Below are positions 33,125 to 45,605 of a stretch of DNA of 64,000 bases, piece by piece. Below the pieces are notes generated by a model. It did not search any database and was not told where the DNA came from. It saw only the letters and a list, made by a program, of their open reading frames with translations. Each line of letters begins with the position of its first letter. The stretch's first letter is position 1. A program made the position numbers and the translations under genes. The stretch spans positions 1,323,959-1,387,958 of the forward strand of contig VZQC01005558.1 in assembly GCA_009823505.1 (NCBI GenBank), written 5' to 3'. The stretch comes from Rhizomys pruinosus (Eukaryota > Chordata > Mammalia > Rodentia > Spalacidae).

Positions 33125-33298
33125 CTAATTCACTCAGATATTTTTTTTGGTCTTTTTGAGACAGGGTCTCCCTGTAGCCCCAGCTGTCCTGGAACTCACT
33201 CTGTAGACCAGGCTGGCCTTGAACTCACAAAGATCCACCTGCCTCTGCCTCCCAAGTGCTAGGATTAATGGCGTGTGCCACCACACCCAGCGTATTCT
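33125..33298 (-). mobile_element. B1 SINE
   Basis: TTTTGAGACAGGGTCTCCC, CTGTCCTGGAACTCACTCTG, TGCCACCACACCCAGC in reverse. Low divergence. Confidence 0.95.
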
Positions 33299-33419
33299 TT
33301 TTTTTTTTGACACTCATATATTTTTATGTAACATTCTTATCAACTTTGTCCCATGTCTAATCATTTAAAATATTCCACTAATCAGATCCAATGTGCTGTA
33401 TCCTATACAGCCATTTTTT

Positions 33420-34530
33420 TTCTTGGAGAATTTAAGCTCAAGAACTTTATTTCAAGGGGGAAGGAATATGCCTCCTTCCTCGAGGATGTAATTTTGCCTT
33501 ATTGTTAAATAAAAAGAATTGATAGATAAAGGCTTCAGTGCCAGCTGTGGGCTGCCCCACCAAGAGCTGTTGGCCAGGAAGGTTCTAACCCCCCCCCCAA
33601 ACAAAGGCCATTTGTCTATAACTTTGGGTGCACACAAGAAATAGACAGTAAGACTCTACTGCTGAAGATATGGTACGATATGAATGTGAAAAAAAATAAT
33701 TCTGCTTAGACCCTGCACTGCACATCAACAGCTGACCTTCATGGTGCCAGGGAGCACTATGTAAACCCTAGAAAGAAATGGCTCTGAAGTTTTACTACAG
33801 ACTTCATGTGCTGCACTTTTACATGCCAAAGATGATGTCATGCAACAGTGGCAGCCTGGTACATGTACAATCAGAAAAAAAACAAATTCTGATTGAATCT
33901 ATGGTCAGCTCACTGGTGGGAAGTGGTGGGATATGACAGACAGCTAATACTGCAGCCTTGACAACCCCGTGTGTCAGGAGACTTTATAGGCCACATTAGA
34001 AATCTATTCCCATCCATTTATCAAAGAGCTATGATACCCCAGTCAATATACCATCCAAACATATGTATTTGTGCCCAGAGCATAACTTGTTATAATGGTT
34101 AATATTTGTTACTATTTGTGTTTTAGTATTAAAATTAAAAGGGGACTTCTAAATGAGCCACCACTCTGTTGAAAACGGAACTTGGACAGACCCAAGAGTA
34201 TGATGTGTCACCTTAGAGAAAAAAATGAATCTTTCTGTCTCTCAGTTTCTCCCATCCTACCCTCCAGGGCCCAGGGAGTCTCTCAGAAGAGGTTGGTGTG
34301 CCAGATTGTAAGGGCCAAAGAGGAGGGTGAATTGTGAGATCATAGCAAAACAGACTGGACTTTTATTTGATCAACATGTTTGTGTAAGAAAAAAACCTGT
34401 TCAACTGGACTTGGGGACCATGGGTTGTACAAGAACTGGACTCAGATGTTTGCTAATTGGGCTTGCATGGATACTCCTTATGTTTATTGCCTATCAGTAC
34501 TAACTGGTCAAATAAAATATTAAGAAAGCA
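33420..34530 (+). mobile_element. Unclassified retroposed sequence (copy 2 of the family at 6251-8613)
   Basis: Aligns by eye in the same order with 7618-8590: GCTGTTGGCC with a C9 run, TCTATAACTTTGGG, CTGAAGATATGG, GCAACAGTGGCAGCC, ATACCATCCAAACAT, GCCAGATTGTAAGGGCC, GGTGAATTGTGAGA and ATTTGATCAACATGTTTGTG. It ends in AATAAAATATTAAG and A-rich sequence, so it looks polyadenylated. No open frame of note. The part left of 33548 has no visible match in copy 1. Confidence 0.6.
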
Positions 34531-35029
34531 AAAAGAATTTTAAAAAGAAAGTGATGATAAATGGGTTGAGAGGATGTATAAAACCAAACAAGTGGAATGG
34601 CAAGGGTAGGAAAATAGATATTTTCATGCTCCTCTGGTCTCCTGACTGACTAAGGCCTGCAGTTACCACAGGGCAGCAAAAGACAAGTTTAGGCTTGTTG
34701 TAACCACCTCTGATAGAGTGATGAGCCCCCTCCTTTCTTAATCTGATTTCTATTCCTGATTCTCAGGGCTTGCAGTTTTAGCCACACTCCAATCACTCAT
34801 CTGTCCCATCCCCCGAAGAGAAATTTTTATGACAATTGTACTAGAACTGTGCTACATGCTTTTAGATAAGCTCATTTGAACATCCCTTGTTGCTTTGCTT
34901 GTTGAAATCATTAAATGTGTACAGTTACAAGAATAAAGAGCATTATTTCATCTTCAAATACACCCAAGGACACATTTCTGAATCTGGAATTTCTGGGTGC
35001 TATGGCTTTAATGGTAGTTTTTATACTTC
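34531..35029. other. No recognised feature
   Basis: Unique-looking sequence between the unclassified repeat and a B3 SINE. Confidence 0.45.
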
Positions 35030-35230
35030 AAAATCTGGGGAGATAGCTCAGGGCTAACATGGACTATTCTTGCAGAGGACCTAAGCTCAGTTCCCAGCAC
35101 CCACATGGTGTCTCACAACTGCTTGTAACTCCAGCTTCAGGGCATCCAAATCCCTCTTCTGGCTTTCATTCATGGGCACATTCACCCACACAGGCACACA
35201 CCCACACAGACACACACATGTAGATCATCA
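35030..35230 (+). mobile_element. Old B3-type SINE
   Basis: CTGGGGAGATAGCTCAGGGC head, GACCTAAGCTCAGTTCCCAG, CACATGGTGTCTCACAAC, (CA)-rich tail. Confidence 0.88.
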
Positions 35231-35319
35231 AAAAATTCGTTCAAACCACCACATTCCACTTGTTGGCCCCCATAGTCTCATGACCATATAAAATGGAAAA
35301 TGAATTTAGTCCAACCTTT

Positions 35320-35448
35320 TTTTTTGGGGGGGGAGGCAGAGGCAGGTGGATCTTTGTGAGTTCAAAGCCAGCCTGGTCTACAGAGTGAGTTCCAGGACAG
35401 CTGGGGCTACAGGGAGATCTTGTCTCGAAAAAACCAAAAAAACAAATA
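35320..35448 (+). mobile_element. B1 SINE, 5' truncated
   Basis: GGAGGCAGAGGCAGGTGGA through GGGAGATCTTGTCTCGAAAA. Confidence 0.93.
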
Positions 35449-35464
35449 GTCCAAACTTTTAAGG

Positions 35465-35620
35465 TTTGAATGAGAATGTCCCCCATAGGCTTCAAGTATT
35501 CAGTCATTTTGTCCCTGGTAGGTTGCACTGTTTTGGGAGGTCTTAGAAGGTGTGGCCATGTGGGAGAAATTATGTCAATGGGGGCAGGCTTAAAGAGTTC
35601 AAAGACCCTTGCCAGTCTTT

Positions 35621-35676
<56 letters not shown>

Positions 35677-35865
35677 CTTCCTGTGCCCACTTGAAGATGT
35701 GAACCTCGGCTTTCTGCTCCAGCCCCAGCCACCATGCCTCCCCACCACAATGAATTCTAATTCCCTGGAACTATCAATCATAAGCTCAGATAAACTCTTC
35801 CTTTTATAAGTTCCCTTGGTCATGGTGGTTTTACCACAGCAACAGAAAAGTGACTACTACATAAC
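35465..35865 (+). mobile_element. MaLR-like LTR repeat containing a (CT)n tract
   Basis: TGAGAATGTCCCCCATAGGC, GGTTGCACTGTTTTGGGAGG, AAGGTGTGGCCATGTGGGAG, then after the CT tract GATAAACTCTTCCTTTTATA, AGTTCCCTTGGTCATGGTGG and CAGCAACAGAAAAGTGACTAC. This order matches a common rodent LTR with an MLT/THE1-like layout. Family name not certain. Confidence 0.65.
35621..35674. repeat. (CT)n microsatellite
   Basis: About 26 CT units at the naturally CT-rich point of the LTR-like repeat. Confidence 0.96.
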
Positions 35866-36310
35866 CCAAACAAATGCAGACACAAGCATACATAAACTAT
35901 GCACACAGAAACACATACACATAAAACAATGCACACATAAATCCATATAGACATAAATACATTCTTGGATAAACCTTATACACATATAGCCATACATGCA
36001 AAAACTATTCAGGCATGAACACAGGCATGTATAAGTCATATACACATGCATACATAGATGGACAAACTCATACACACATAAACCCACATATGTATAAACA
36101 TATGCAAACAGAAAAAACTTGCACAAACCATGTACATATATACACAGAAACCCTAAACCACTATACATAAATGCACAGAAACTTGCACATACACTAATCT
36201 GTACATTCACATATATGCATGTATGCACACAGAAACTTGCACATACACTAATCTGTACATTCACATGTATGCATGTATGTATGTATGCACCCAAGCATTC
36301 ACTCAAATGC
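35866..36310. repeat. ACATAY-rich region with a 54-bp tandem duplication
   Basis: Degenerate (CACATA)n. Within it the block GCACAGAAACTTGCACATAC with ACTAATCTGTACATTCACAT is repeated at about 36173 and 36227. The minus-strand frame of 149 Cys/Tyr/Val-rich codons here is a repeat artefact. Confidence 0.85.
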
Positions 36311-37844
36311 AGTCAATGGTTACTGAGTTTCTGTACCAGCAGATGAGGAGAGCTGTTTAAGACCCCACACAATCTTCCAGTGTCTGTTGGAACTCATCTG
36401 GGAAGTTGGAATGTTTACTGAATGAATGTAGGAATGTTTGCTTGCACACCCTTCTGATTACACAGATCCTTGACTGTGATTGTGTCTTGGGAGCCTCTTT
36501 TACCCTCTAGTTGGCTGGCTTGAGAGATGTCTCAGCTAGAAAAATTCATGTAGTGGGATTCTTTCAGAACACAAAACCAAGTGCTGTCAGACTCCATTGC
36601 CTCAGTTTCCTAGAGGACAAAGCAGGGAAAGCACATGAAGTCGATTTTCCATTTCAGTATTATACCCACACCCTCTCCCCACAATTATACCTTACCTATA
36701 CACAGACACAGAAAGATAGAGACAGACAGACAGACAGACAGAGTCAGTCCTAGGTCACAATTCAGAACAATTTGCCCCCCTCATCCTTATAATTGGGTAA
36801 ATATTTGAGGAGACACAGTGTGATCCACACTCCTCAATCTTTCACAGGGAGCCCAAGTATTAACACAATCTCCTGTCTCAACAGCGACTTGCTAATAGAC
36901 TTGCTCTCTTGTTTGGGTCATAGCTACACTATAAACCAGGGGAAAGTGGGAAAGTGTCTTCAGAGCTGATTTCTGAATAGATCTTGAATGATCAAGCAAG
37001 GAAAAAAGCTTCTACGTGTACTACCTGTGCAGCTGGGTGAAATGGCCAAACACAAGTCAGACATGGGCAAGGGAATTTTGAGGCTAAAGACAAGTCTGTT
37101 AGCTTCTGGGCTGCTCATGTGGATATCCTCACTGAAGGGTTAGTGAGGTGCAGTTCAGGTGAGAGGAGTTAGGAGTTCTAGCAAATTCAAAGGGAAAAGT
37201 CTAGAAGCAGGGGGTGAAGGTCAGTAAACTAAAGCAGATGGCTGGCACACCTGGATTGTCTTATGCCTATACAGCAGGAGGTACTGTGACCTTGGAGTCA
37301 ACCAAGAGGTCAAACGTCAGAGGACATGTGAGGTGGTGTTTGGTGTGTGTTAGTATTCAAGATCATTCAAACTGTAAATGTTTTCCAGAGGAAAGCCATC
37401 ACGGTTCATCTTGGTGTGCAGGCGGCTGAAGGAAGACTGGAGTGACAGAACTTCAAGAGTGAATTTACAGGACTAAACATGCCTTGGAAGTGTCGAATTC
37501 TGCTGACAGATGAGGGAAGATGAGACTTGAGAATGGACCATGAGACTCAGCAACATGGAGTGTTTGTTGACCCAGGAAAAGTTACTAAGGTAGTGGAAAC
37601 ATAGCTAAGGGAGAAGAAGGTAGGGGCTGTATGCAGATGCATGCGGATAACTAGTAGTTTGCTGCCAGTAACAGCAAATGAGATGTAATGAAAGTGATTT
37701 TAAGAAATGAAAAAGTTCTGACAGAAGACGGTGGAACTTCAGGACTTTAAGTCATTGAGGAAGAATAATTTCAATGATGCACTAATGCAGCAGAAAGCAG
37801 GCAAGTTGTTCTAGTGAAGGATTTGAATAGACAAGTGTATCAGT
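36311..37844. other. Mostly unique; short (GACA)n at 36718-36743
   Basis: Apart from the GACA run I recognise no gene or repeat. Confidence 0.5.
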
Positions 37845-38200
37845 TAGGATCCTCTAAAGGATCAGGACTGATTGAAGTAATTCATATTAAAAGAAGGTTG
37901 GTTACATTGGCTTATATATGATGATCTGAATAATCCAGCATTAGCTACTTTACACTGAAGAAATAAAGAATCTGATAGTGGCTCAGTTCATGAGGCTGGG
38001 TGTCCCAGTATGGTGCTGAAGGTCTGGCGGATTCCAGGAGAGCTGCTGGTCTTTGATCTAATTTGAAACCCAAAGAATTTGGTTCTAATATTAGCAAATG
38101 AATGCCACAGCAACAGATAGAGAAACTTGTGGTGAGAGTGAAGGCAAGCAGGCGGAAAATTATTTAGTCCATTATATATGTATTCAACTTCACTCAAAAT
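37845..38200 (-). mobile_element. Rodent LTR-type interspersed repeat, diverged
   Basis: GTTAGGATCCTCTAAAGGAT, GGTTGGTTACATTGGCTTAT, CCAGGAGAGCTGCTGGTC, GGCAAGCAGGCGGAAA. Arrangement recalls an ERVL/MaLR LTR in reverse; uncertain. Confidence 0.45.
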
Positions 38201-39073
38201 TTCAAGACATGGACAGAACACAGTCAGAATCTAACACAAATGGCCTGCAGTCCAACCCAAATGGAGTCATTGTTCATTCTAAATTCATTATAGACCATAC
38301 ACAATGATATTGATTTGAGATAATTGACAACAGTTTCTCTACTCATGGCACTTCTCAATAAATTATTGGCCATATTATTAGGTGATAACTATTATTTGGT
38401 GTCTTCTCTTACCTGCACCAGCCTGTAAATGGCACCAGTGCGATGCCAACTTTAGGAAACAGGCACTCTTCTCTCACCTGTCTCTAAATGTAAGTAGAAG
38501 TTAGGGAAGTTAGAATGAAATTGATCCAAAAGTCAGTGTAGACAGGTTTTGTAGAATGCTCTGGAACACAACCATGTAGGATCAGGAGTCACTGCAGATT
38601 CTTCACTGACTGCAGGGTGTCCAGTTTCAGGTGCCTTCTCTCATAATCCCATTGGGTGGTCAACTCTCTCAGAACTTCTGGTCACATGCTGACTGACTAT
38701 CAGTTGAAGATGCATTGTCATTCTCAGCTGTATGCAATGTCATGGGTATCTTAGAGCCTTGGGAAAATGAGTAATGAAACAGTTCATGTAGATCTTCCTG
38801 ACACACGTGGAGAGCATATGCTGAGAGCACCTCCAGAGAATGACATTCCCACTTTTTCGTGCTAATCTATCCAATGGGGGGGGGGTTAAATTCTCTGTAC
38901 GACTGAATTTATTTACCATGTAAAGCAAATCTCATCCGTCCACACCATTGATTTTCTTTAATACTTGAATATGGCTTCCCACTCAGCAGACCTGAGATGT
39001 GCTGGTACAACCCACCCATCTCAGATCTACAAAGGATTCTGAAGGTCCATCTCAGATGTATGAAGAATTTTGA

Positions 39074-39076
<3 letters not shown>
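38201..39076. other. No recognised feature
   Basis: Includes a G10 run at about 38876-38885. No gene seen. Confidence 0.45.
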
Positions 39077-39123
<47 letters not shown>

Positions 39124-39150
39124 CACTCGCTCGCTCGCTCTTTCTCTCTC
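39077..39150. repeat. (CT)n then (CGCT)n microsatellite
   Basis: About 22 CT units to 39120, then a short CGCTCACTCGCTCGCTCG stretch. The change of unit suggests two linked expansions. Confidence 0.95.
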
Positions 39151-40357
39151 CTTCTGCACGCTTGAATCTCCCAATAGGTGGCCTTGAGTCTGGTTCATCC
39201 CGTTCCAATGACCATCTTAAGGAAGGATATCAGTATGTCTTTAGGAAATCCTGGGAAGGATCCTTGGAACACAGCTTGCACATTCTGGAAAGGATAGTGG
39301 GCCTTGGAATCGGACATTTATCTCCATCAAAATATCAACACTGAGGGCTCATTCAGGTCCAAACTGAGAAAATATGTGTGTGCTCTGTCTTTGTCCATGT
39401 TCACTGAGCAATAGATGGCTAATGCTTTGTGTATGACACTGCAATTTGAAAAGGTGAAATGACTGCTGCAGGTCAGAATTAATAAGCAGTGAAATATGTT
39501 GAAGAGTTGCAAGCTTCTTCCGCTCTTTCTGTTCTGAGTTACCCCAGCCAAGCTGTGCTGATATGACATGAATGAAGGTTGTTAGAAATGCAGAACCTAG
39601 AACCAGAACCTCCATTTTAATAAGGTCTGCATATTATTCCTGTCCCTGTTTCAGTTAGAGAGACACAGCTTCCCAGCTCTATGAAACTGTCACAGTGCCC
39701 CAAATTTTAAATTTCACTCAGGATCTTCTTTTGGCATAAAGCAAATTAATGAAACCTCTAAAGTGAAGGGAAGAAATGCATCCAATGAAGGTACACTCCA
39801 TGGTGCCTAACTAGAGTTGGGGTAAAACCAACAGTGCTCCATGCAGCATCTTCCAGGGGTCCCTGAGTGTGTGTGTCAATACTGCAGATTTGGGAGGATA
39901 CGACCCACACCTGGCGGTCCTGTAGGGTGGTAATGAGCAGGGGCGGGACATTGTAGTTGGCATGAAATGGCATCTAGCAGCTATAGAGGTCAGGGCAGCA
40001 CAGTGTCAAACTGATGTGAATGACAAAGACTCCTAAAAGCATTCAGTTAGACTCCCAAAACTGAAACTTGTCACTCTAACACTTCCATTTTAAGGACAAG
40101 CAGACAAAAATTTGGCATTTTCTCAGCTGGCATGGCTGACTGGCTAATGGACAACCAAGCTAGAACTCCAAGATGTGTTGCTGCCAAGTCCTACCTCGCC
40201 CCCAATCCCTCAGTGCTCTAGGAACCTGACTACATCCATTGCATAAAGAAAACTGAGAAAGAGGAGAGGACCACAAAGACATGAGTCTCCATTAGAATCC
40301 AATTATCCTTCAGAAACAAACTTTCCTCTTTAATCAAACGCTCGAAGTGGAAAGGTA
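39151..40357. other. No recognised gene or repeat
   Basis: No exon, SINE or L1 recognised. Confidence 0.45.
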
Positions 40358-40548
40358 TTGGGCTTGAAAAGATGGCTTAGTGAGTAAAAGCACCTACCTC
40401 CAAGTCTAACAACTCGAGTTTGATTCCCAGGATCCACATGGTGGAAGAAGAGAACTAACTCCTACAAGTTGTCCTCAGGCATACACACACTGTGACATGT
40501 GTGTGTTCCATTGCCATATCTATTGATAAATAAAATGTAAAAAGCAAG
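40358..40548 (+). mobile_element. tRNA-derived SINE (RSINE-like)
   Basis: GGCTTGAAAAGATGGCTTAG, TGAGTAAAAGCACCTACC, GTTTGATTCCCAGGATCCAC, CAAGTTGTCCTCAGGC, AATAAAATG tail. Confidence 0.8.
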
Positions 40549-41462
40549 TGGCAAGATCTTCCCCAGTCACACAACCCATTAAATACAGAATGGATCATCC
40601 GAAACCAGCAAAGATCAGTGCACCCTCCAGCAGTCTGGGTGCTCTGCATTGTGAGAAGACAACCGACACCAAGGTGACACGAGGAACCGTTCAGAAGACT
40701 TCAGAGATTGTTATTAACAAAGGAACAGGCTTGTCTTTCCCTGTAAACTCTCTTGGAGACTATACATTCTTCACAGTAGTTGTACTGCCAACAAATTTAC
40801 AAGAGAAATAAGGTCTTAGGTTGCGAAGCATCCTACAAGTCCATGAGTGGAACCTTGGTTTTGACTCCAGATTACCTGTGGTTGGCTATTCTGAGTCAAA
40901 ACTCACCATGGTCTAGAAAATCTGTCTTTCTCAGAGCCTGAGGATTCTGACTGCTGGATCAACTGTCTCTGGTTGGTTGGAGGTAGAATCTGACAAGCTG
41001 GATAATGTTTCTGTCTTGGCACAGGCTTGAAAGTAGAGCCAGCCAATTGTGTACTGAAATCATGATCCAAAATAAATCTCTCATTAAAGTTGCTTACCTC
41101 AGGCATTTTGTTATAGTGTTTAAAATCGGCCTAATATATATGCCACAGATTTGTTCCTCATTTAGACTATCCTCAAAGTTAGTGGTCTCCTGTGATATAC
41201 TCCTACAGAATATCATACTAAAGGGATCATTCTAGATGGGCAATATTGATACATAAGCTGCTAACTACAGTATCTTACATAAGCCAAATATGCCAATGCC
41301 ATGTGCAGCTTCTGTATCCTAACACTAACAGTTTCAGAGTTTGACATGTTATTATAAACTATTGTACTAAACTGGATCTAAAGGTAGATCTTTTGCTGCA
41401 AGTAAATTCTTAAAATTACTGCCATTTTTAAACAAAATGTTTGCATTAAAAGTCTCATTTTA
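40549..41462. other. No recognised feature
   Basis: A frame at 40548-40811 has no domain and no coding context. Confidence 0.45.
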
Positions 41463-41703
41463 GGGTGCTGGACAGATGTGTTAGCTGTTAAGAAGACTTG
41501 CTATTCTTCCAGAGAACCTGAGTTCAATTCTCAATACCCACATTTGCTGGCACAAATCCACCTGTAACTCCAGGCCTAGGTGGTTTGACGTCTTCTACTG
41601 GCTTCTAGGGGATCTGCACATCTTACACCCACACTGGCACACTGATCACACACCCATACCCCACACACACATACACACAGGTAAAAATAAGTTTTTAAAA
41701 ATA
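41463..41703 (+). mobile_element. Old B2/B3-type SINE
   Basis: GGTGCTGGACAGATGTGTTAG head, GAACCTGAGTTCAATTCTC, CTGTAACTCCAGGCC, (CA)-rich tail. TCATTTTAG on both sides (about 41454 and 41711) may be the target-site duplication. Confidence 0.82.
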
Positions 41704-43337
41704 AACTTTCATTTTAGAAGCATGATCTGGGAATTGAAGTCTAGTGTTGATGCATCTTCTCAGATTAGTATTGAAGAAGTCACATCACTTAACAGCACCT
41801 GCTCATTCATCCAAATAATAGGAATATTTTCTGCCACATGCTGAGAGGTGTGCAGGCATATGAGGTTAATTTAACAAAGTGGTTACCAGTTCAGGGAGAG
41901 AACAGATGTTAAAAAAAGATAAAATGGTTTACCTTAAAGAATTTTACTTACTGGCACAGTCTATTTTTACATTTTATTCACTGAGCATTGAATATATTTT
42001 TTTTCTTTCTCAATGATTTCCACTAGGAAGACAAGAAGGATCCATGATAAACCAAGGTCCCCTGGACAGACACTTCCAAAAATCATCGTCCTGTTTCCTA
42101 ATGACCTCAAAGCGTATTTCTGGGCCTAGCCCCTTCTTTACTCACCTCTGAGTTCCCCTCCCTGACACTGGAGACAGCTCCTGGGCAAACACAGGTTCCT
42201 AGGCAGAGATCATTATCTCTTGTCTCCACACAGTGTTTTTCAAGGAGCACTTTTCTCCCTGTGCTCTGCAGAATCCTGGCCTCCTCAGTAACTGACTTCA
42301 GAGGTTTCTTGGTACACCTGTGTCCTCAGACACATAGCTCCCAACCACCAAAGACCTTCAGTTCTGCTGTTGACTGGATAAGTGGGGTTTCCTTTCCCCT
42401 GCTCTTGTTTATATCAGAATCCATAGCTAGGCTTCAATCATCTGAAATTACCTTCTTGGTTTTTCATCTGGAGATAAAACCTGCCATCTCTCAGAAGTCA
42501 TATGAATGGATGTGGCTTCTCTCAGGTTGAACTACATCAGAGCACTGTGAGCTGACAGGCTTCAGTTTGCCTGATTCCTCTGAACACTGTCTAATGTGGA
42601 ATGGGTGAAGGTTCTCATTGAAAAAGATAGAACAAGAATGGGTCTGTCGCCTTGTCGGAATCTTACCTCACTCCCCACCTTCCATCTCAACTCAACTCAG
42701 GAGAGCCATAGAGTGCCAGACCCACAGGATACATTGATGGTTGGCCTTTCCATCCCTCATGTTAGCACAATTGCCTGGTGCAGATCCAAGAATGAAAATA
42801 CTTACTATAATTAATTGATGCTTTTGGAATTGAAATAGTCATTCATTAAATCAATGGTTTAAATAGATGAACTGGAGAGATAATTCTGGGTTTCAGTTTT
42901 TGACAGGTGGCCACTTATGATGTAAATAGATACGTTCAGGATGAAGAAATACAAATGTCAAAACAAAGAGGGCTCGGGTCTTATCCATCTTTGATCATCA
43001 ACACATATACAATTTTCAAGTTATCTATTATGTTTATTGAATGCAAAAACAAAGAACAAATGGCATGGACCATGTTTCCCTGTCAGTCTTTGGGATTAAA
43101 CACAAATGGGCTTGGTTTTCTTCCTTGGACACCTCAAACAAGATTTTGGCTTTACCATGGGCCACTACCCAGCCCAGTCTACTGGTATCATAAAAGCCAT
43201 ACACAAAATTTCACTTCTGCCAAGGTGTCTGTCATGATATCTGGATGGTGTCATAAGACCTTCAGCAAGCCTACTCCAAAGTCCTAGAAGTCACTAGAGT
43301 TTTCTCTTAAAAACAACATAATATTTTAATGTCTTTA
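41704..43337. other. Long stretch with no recognised gene or repeat
   Basis: The longest frame is 42907-43287 (126 codons) without domain, splice or start context. No SINE or L1. Confidence 0.45.
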
Positions 43338-43440
43338 ACATTTTTTTGTCTTTTTGAGACAAGCTGGTGGCCTTGAACTCACAAGATCCTCCTGCCTCTG
43401 CCTCCCGAGTGCTGGGATTAAAGGTGTATGCCAGCTTACA
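43338..43440 (-). mobile_element. B1 SINE with internal deletion
   Basis: GTCTTTTTGAGACAAGC jumps to TGGTGGCCTTGAACTCAC, missing the GGTCTCCCTGTAG part; then GAGTGCTGGGATTAAAGGTG. Confidence 0.9.
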
Positions 43441-43938
43441 TCCTTACCTTTGAAGTCAGTAAAATACATTATCTCAAGACAGAGTTGATCCACAAGTGTT
43501 CACCCTTCCCACATTGTCTGTACCAGTATGACATTTGATGAAGCTGAAGAGCTCCAGACAAGTATATGGAGGCTTTCGGAAAGCCACAGGGTGCATTGGT
43601 CTATGTTCATCTTGGTCAGGTCATCATGTCCATTTGAATGAAGCTACAGACTTGGGAACATGTGGTTGAGGTCCTGCACAGGGTCAAATGTCAAATCCAA
43701 GTTCTCTAGAAACTGAGGACCACATTCAAAGGAGAAGGCTTGCTCAAGTTCAACCAAGACAGAAGACACACAGACCTGGTAGCTAAAATGTGGCTCAACT
43801 CCTAAGGTTGTGGAATTGAATACATGCCCAAATGTGCTCCCCTAGACAAGTAAGTGATGGGCCCTGCACTCCAGGGCTTCCACTGTGGTGCCCAACCATC
43901 ATTTGAGTCATGCCAATAAATCCCACACCTTATCCACC

Positions 43939-43941
<3 letters not shown>
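43441..43941. other. No recognised feature
   Basis: No gene or repeat evident. Confidence 0.45.

Positions 43942-43990
<49 letters not shown>
43942..43990. repeat. (CA)n microsatellite
   Basis: About 24 uninterrupted CA units. Confidence 0.97.
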
Positions 43991-43992
<2 letters not shown>

Positions 43993-44454
43993 CACAAGCT
44001 AAAACCCAAACTGTGATACTTATTAGCTCTGCAACTCAAGGAAAACTCTTCAATGCTCTGAATGCTGGATTCCTCATTACAGAAGGAATGTTATGTAATT
44101 AATATATGTTGTCATGAGGGTTCTTCTGAATAATATGTGGTGTCTGCGATGAACTGGCTGCTTTGAAATTATTCATTTCTTCCTTCTGTTTTTTTGCATA
44201 ATATTTTACACTTCAGTCTGACTTACACAGTACCAGTGTCCATGCACACATCCATCTGTCTACCTGTCCACCAACCCAACCATGTCTTCTTCTGTCCCTA
44301 CACCCATCCTTTCTTAGTTCTCTCAATCTCTCCTTGGCAAATTTTCACTCATTCTCAGTTTTCTCCTTGATTATATCATAACCAACATTCCCATTATAGA
44401 AGAATCTTCACTCAGTTTAAGAAGATGAAAACTTCTGGAGCTACATGGTGGATA
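43991..44454. other. No recognised feature
   Basis: Unique-looking sequence up to the minisatellite. Confidence 0.45.
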
Positions 44455-45605
44455 TGAAAGTTGGATACAGATGTTATAGGTAGAAGGTGGAGATGGATAT
44501 GGATGGTGGAGACAGATGGTGGAGACATATGGTGGAAGTGGATGATAGAGGTGGATGATGAAGGTGGATGATGGAAGTGAATGATGGAGGTGGATGGTAG
44601 AGGTGGATGGTGGAGGTGGATGATGGAGATAAATGATGGAGGTGGATGGTGGAGGTGGATGGTGGAGGTGGATGGTGGAGGTGGATGATGGAGATAAATG
44701 ATGGAGGTGGATGGTAGACGTGGATGGTGGAGGTGGATGATGGAGATAAATGATGGAGGTGGATGGTAGAGGTGGATGGTGGAGGTGGATGATGGAGATA
44801 AATGATGGAGGTGGATGGTAGATGTGGATGGTAGACGTGGATGGTGGAGGTGGATGATGGAGATAAATGATGGAGGTGGATGGTAGAGATGGATGGTAGA
44901 GGTGGATGGTGGAGGTGGATGATGAAGGTGGATGGTAGAGGTGGATGGTGGAGATGGATGGAGGTGGATGGTAGAGGTGGATGATGGAGGTGGATGATGA
45001 AGGTGGATGGTAGAGGTGGATGGTGGAGATGGATGGAGGTGGATGGTAGAGGTGGATGATGGAGGTGGATGATGAAGGTGGATGGTAGAGGTGGATGGTG
45101 GAGATGGATGATGGAGGTGGATGGTAGAGGTAGATGATGGAGGTGGATGATGGAGGTAAATGATGGAGGTGGATGGTAGAGGTGGATGATGGAGGTGGAT
45201 GGTGGAGATGGATGATGGAGGTGAATGATGGAGGTAAATGAAGGAGGTGGATGATGGAGGTGGATGATGGAGGTGATGATGGAGGTGGATGGTAGAGGTA
45301 GATGATGGAGGTGGATGATGGAGGTGGATGATGGAGGTAAATGATGGAGGTGGATGATAGAGGTGGATGGTAGAGGTGGATGGTGGAGGTGATGATGGAG
45401 GTGGATGATGGAGGTGGATTGTGGAGGTGGATGATGGAGGTGGATGGTGGAGGCAGAGGGTGGAGGTGGATGGTGGAGATGGAAAGTGGAGGATGATGGT
45501 GGAGATGAAGAGTGGAGATGGATGGTGGAGGTAGATAATGAAGGTGGAGGCAGAGAGTGGAGGGCAGAGGGTGGAGGCAGAGGGCAGAGGCGGTGGTGGA
45601 GGTAT
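44455..45605. repeat. Minisatellite, ~13-bp unit GATGGTGGAGGTG, about 1.15 kb
   Basis: The unit is clearest at 44641-44690, where GAT recurs at 44645, 44658, 44671 and 44684. Variants (GATGATGGAGGTG, GATGGTAGAGGTG, GAGATAAATGATGG) form higher-order groups: GAGATAAATG recurs about every 51 or 66 bp from 44625 to 44865. The right edge decays to GGAGGCAGAGGGTG-type units. Strand asymmetry is complete (purine-rich +). The minus strand stays open for 418 codons because no phase of the unit contains a stop. Confidence 0.96.

Noticed and set aside
35857..36306. 149-codon Cys/Tyr/Val-rich frame
   Set aside because: Falls in a degenerate ACATAY repeat; composition is explained by the repeat.
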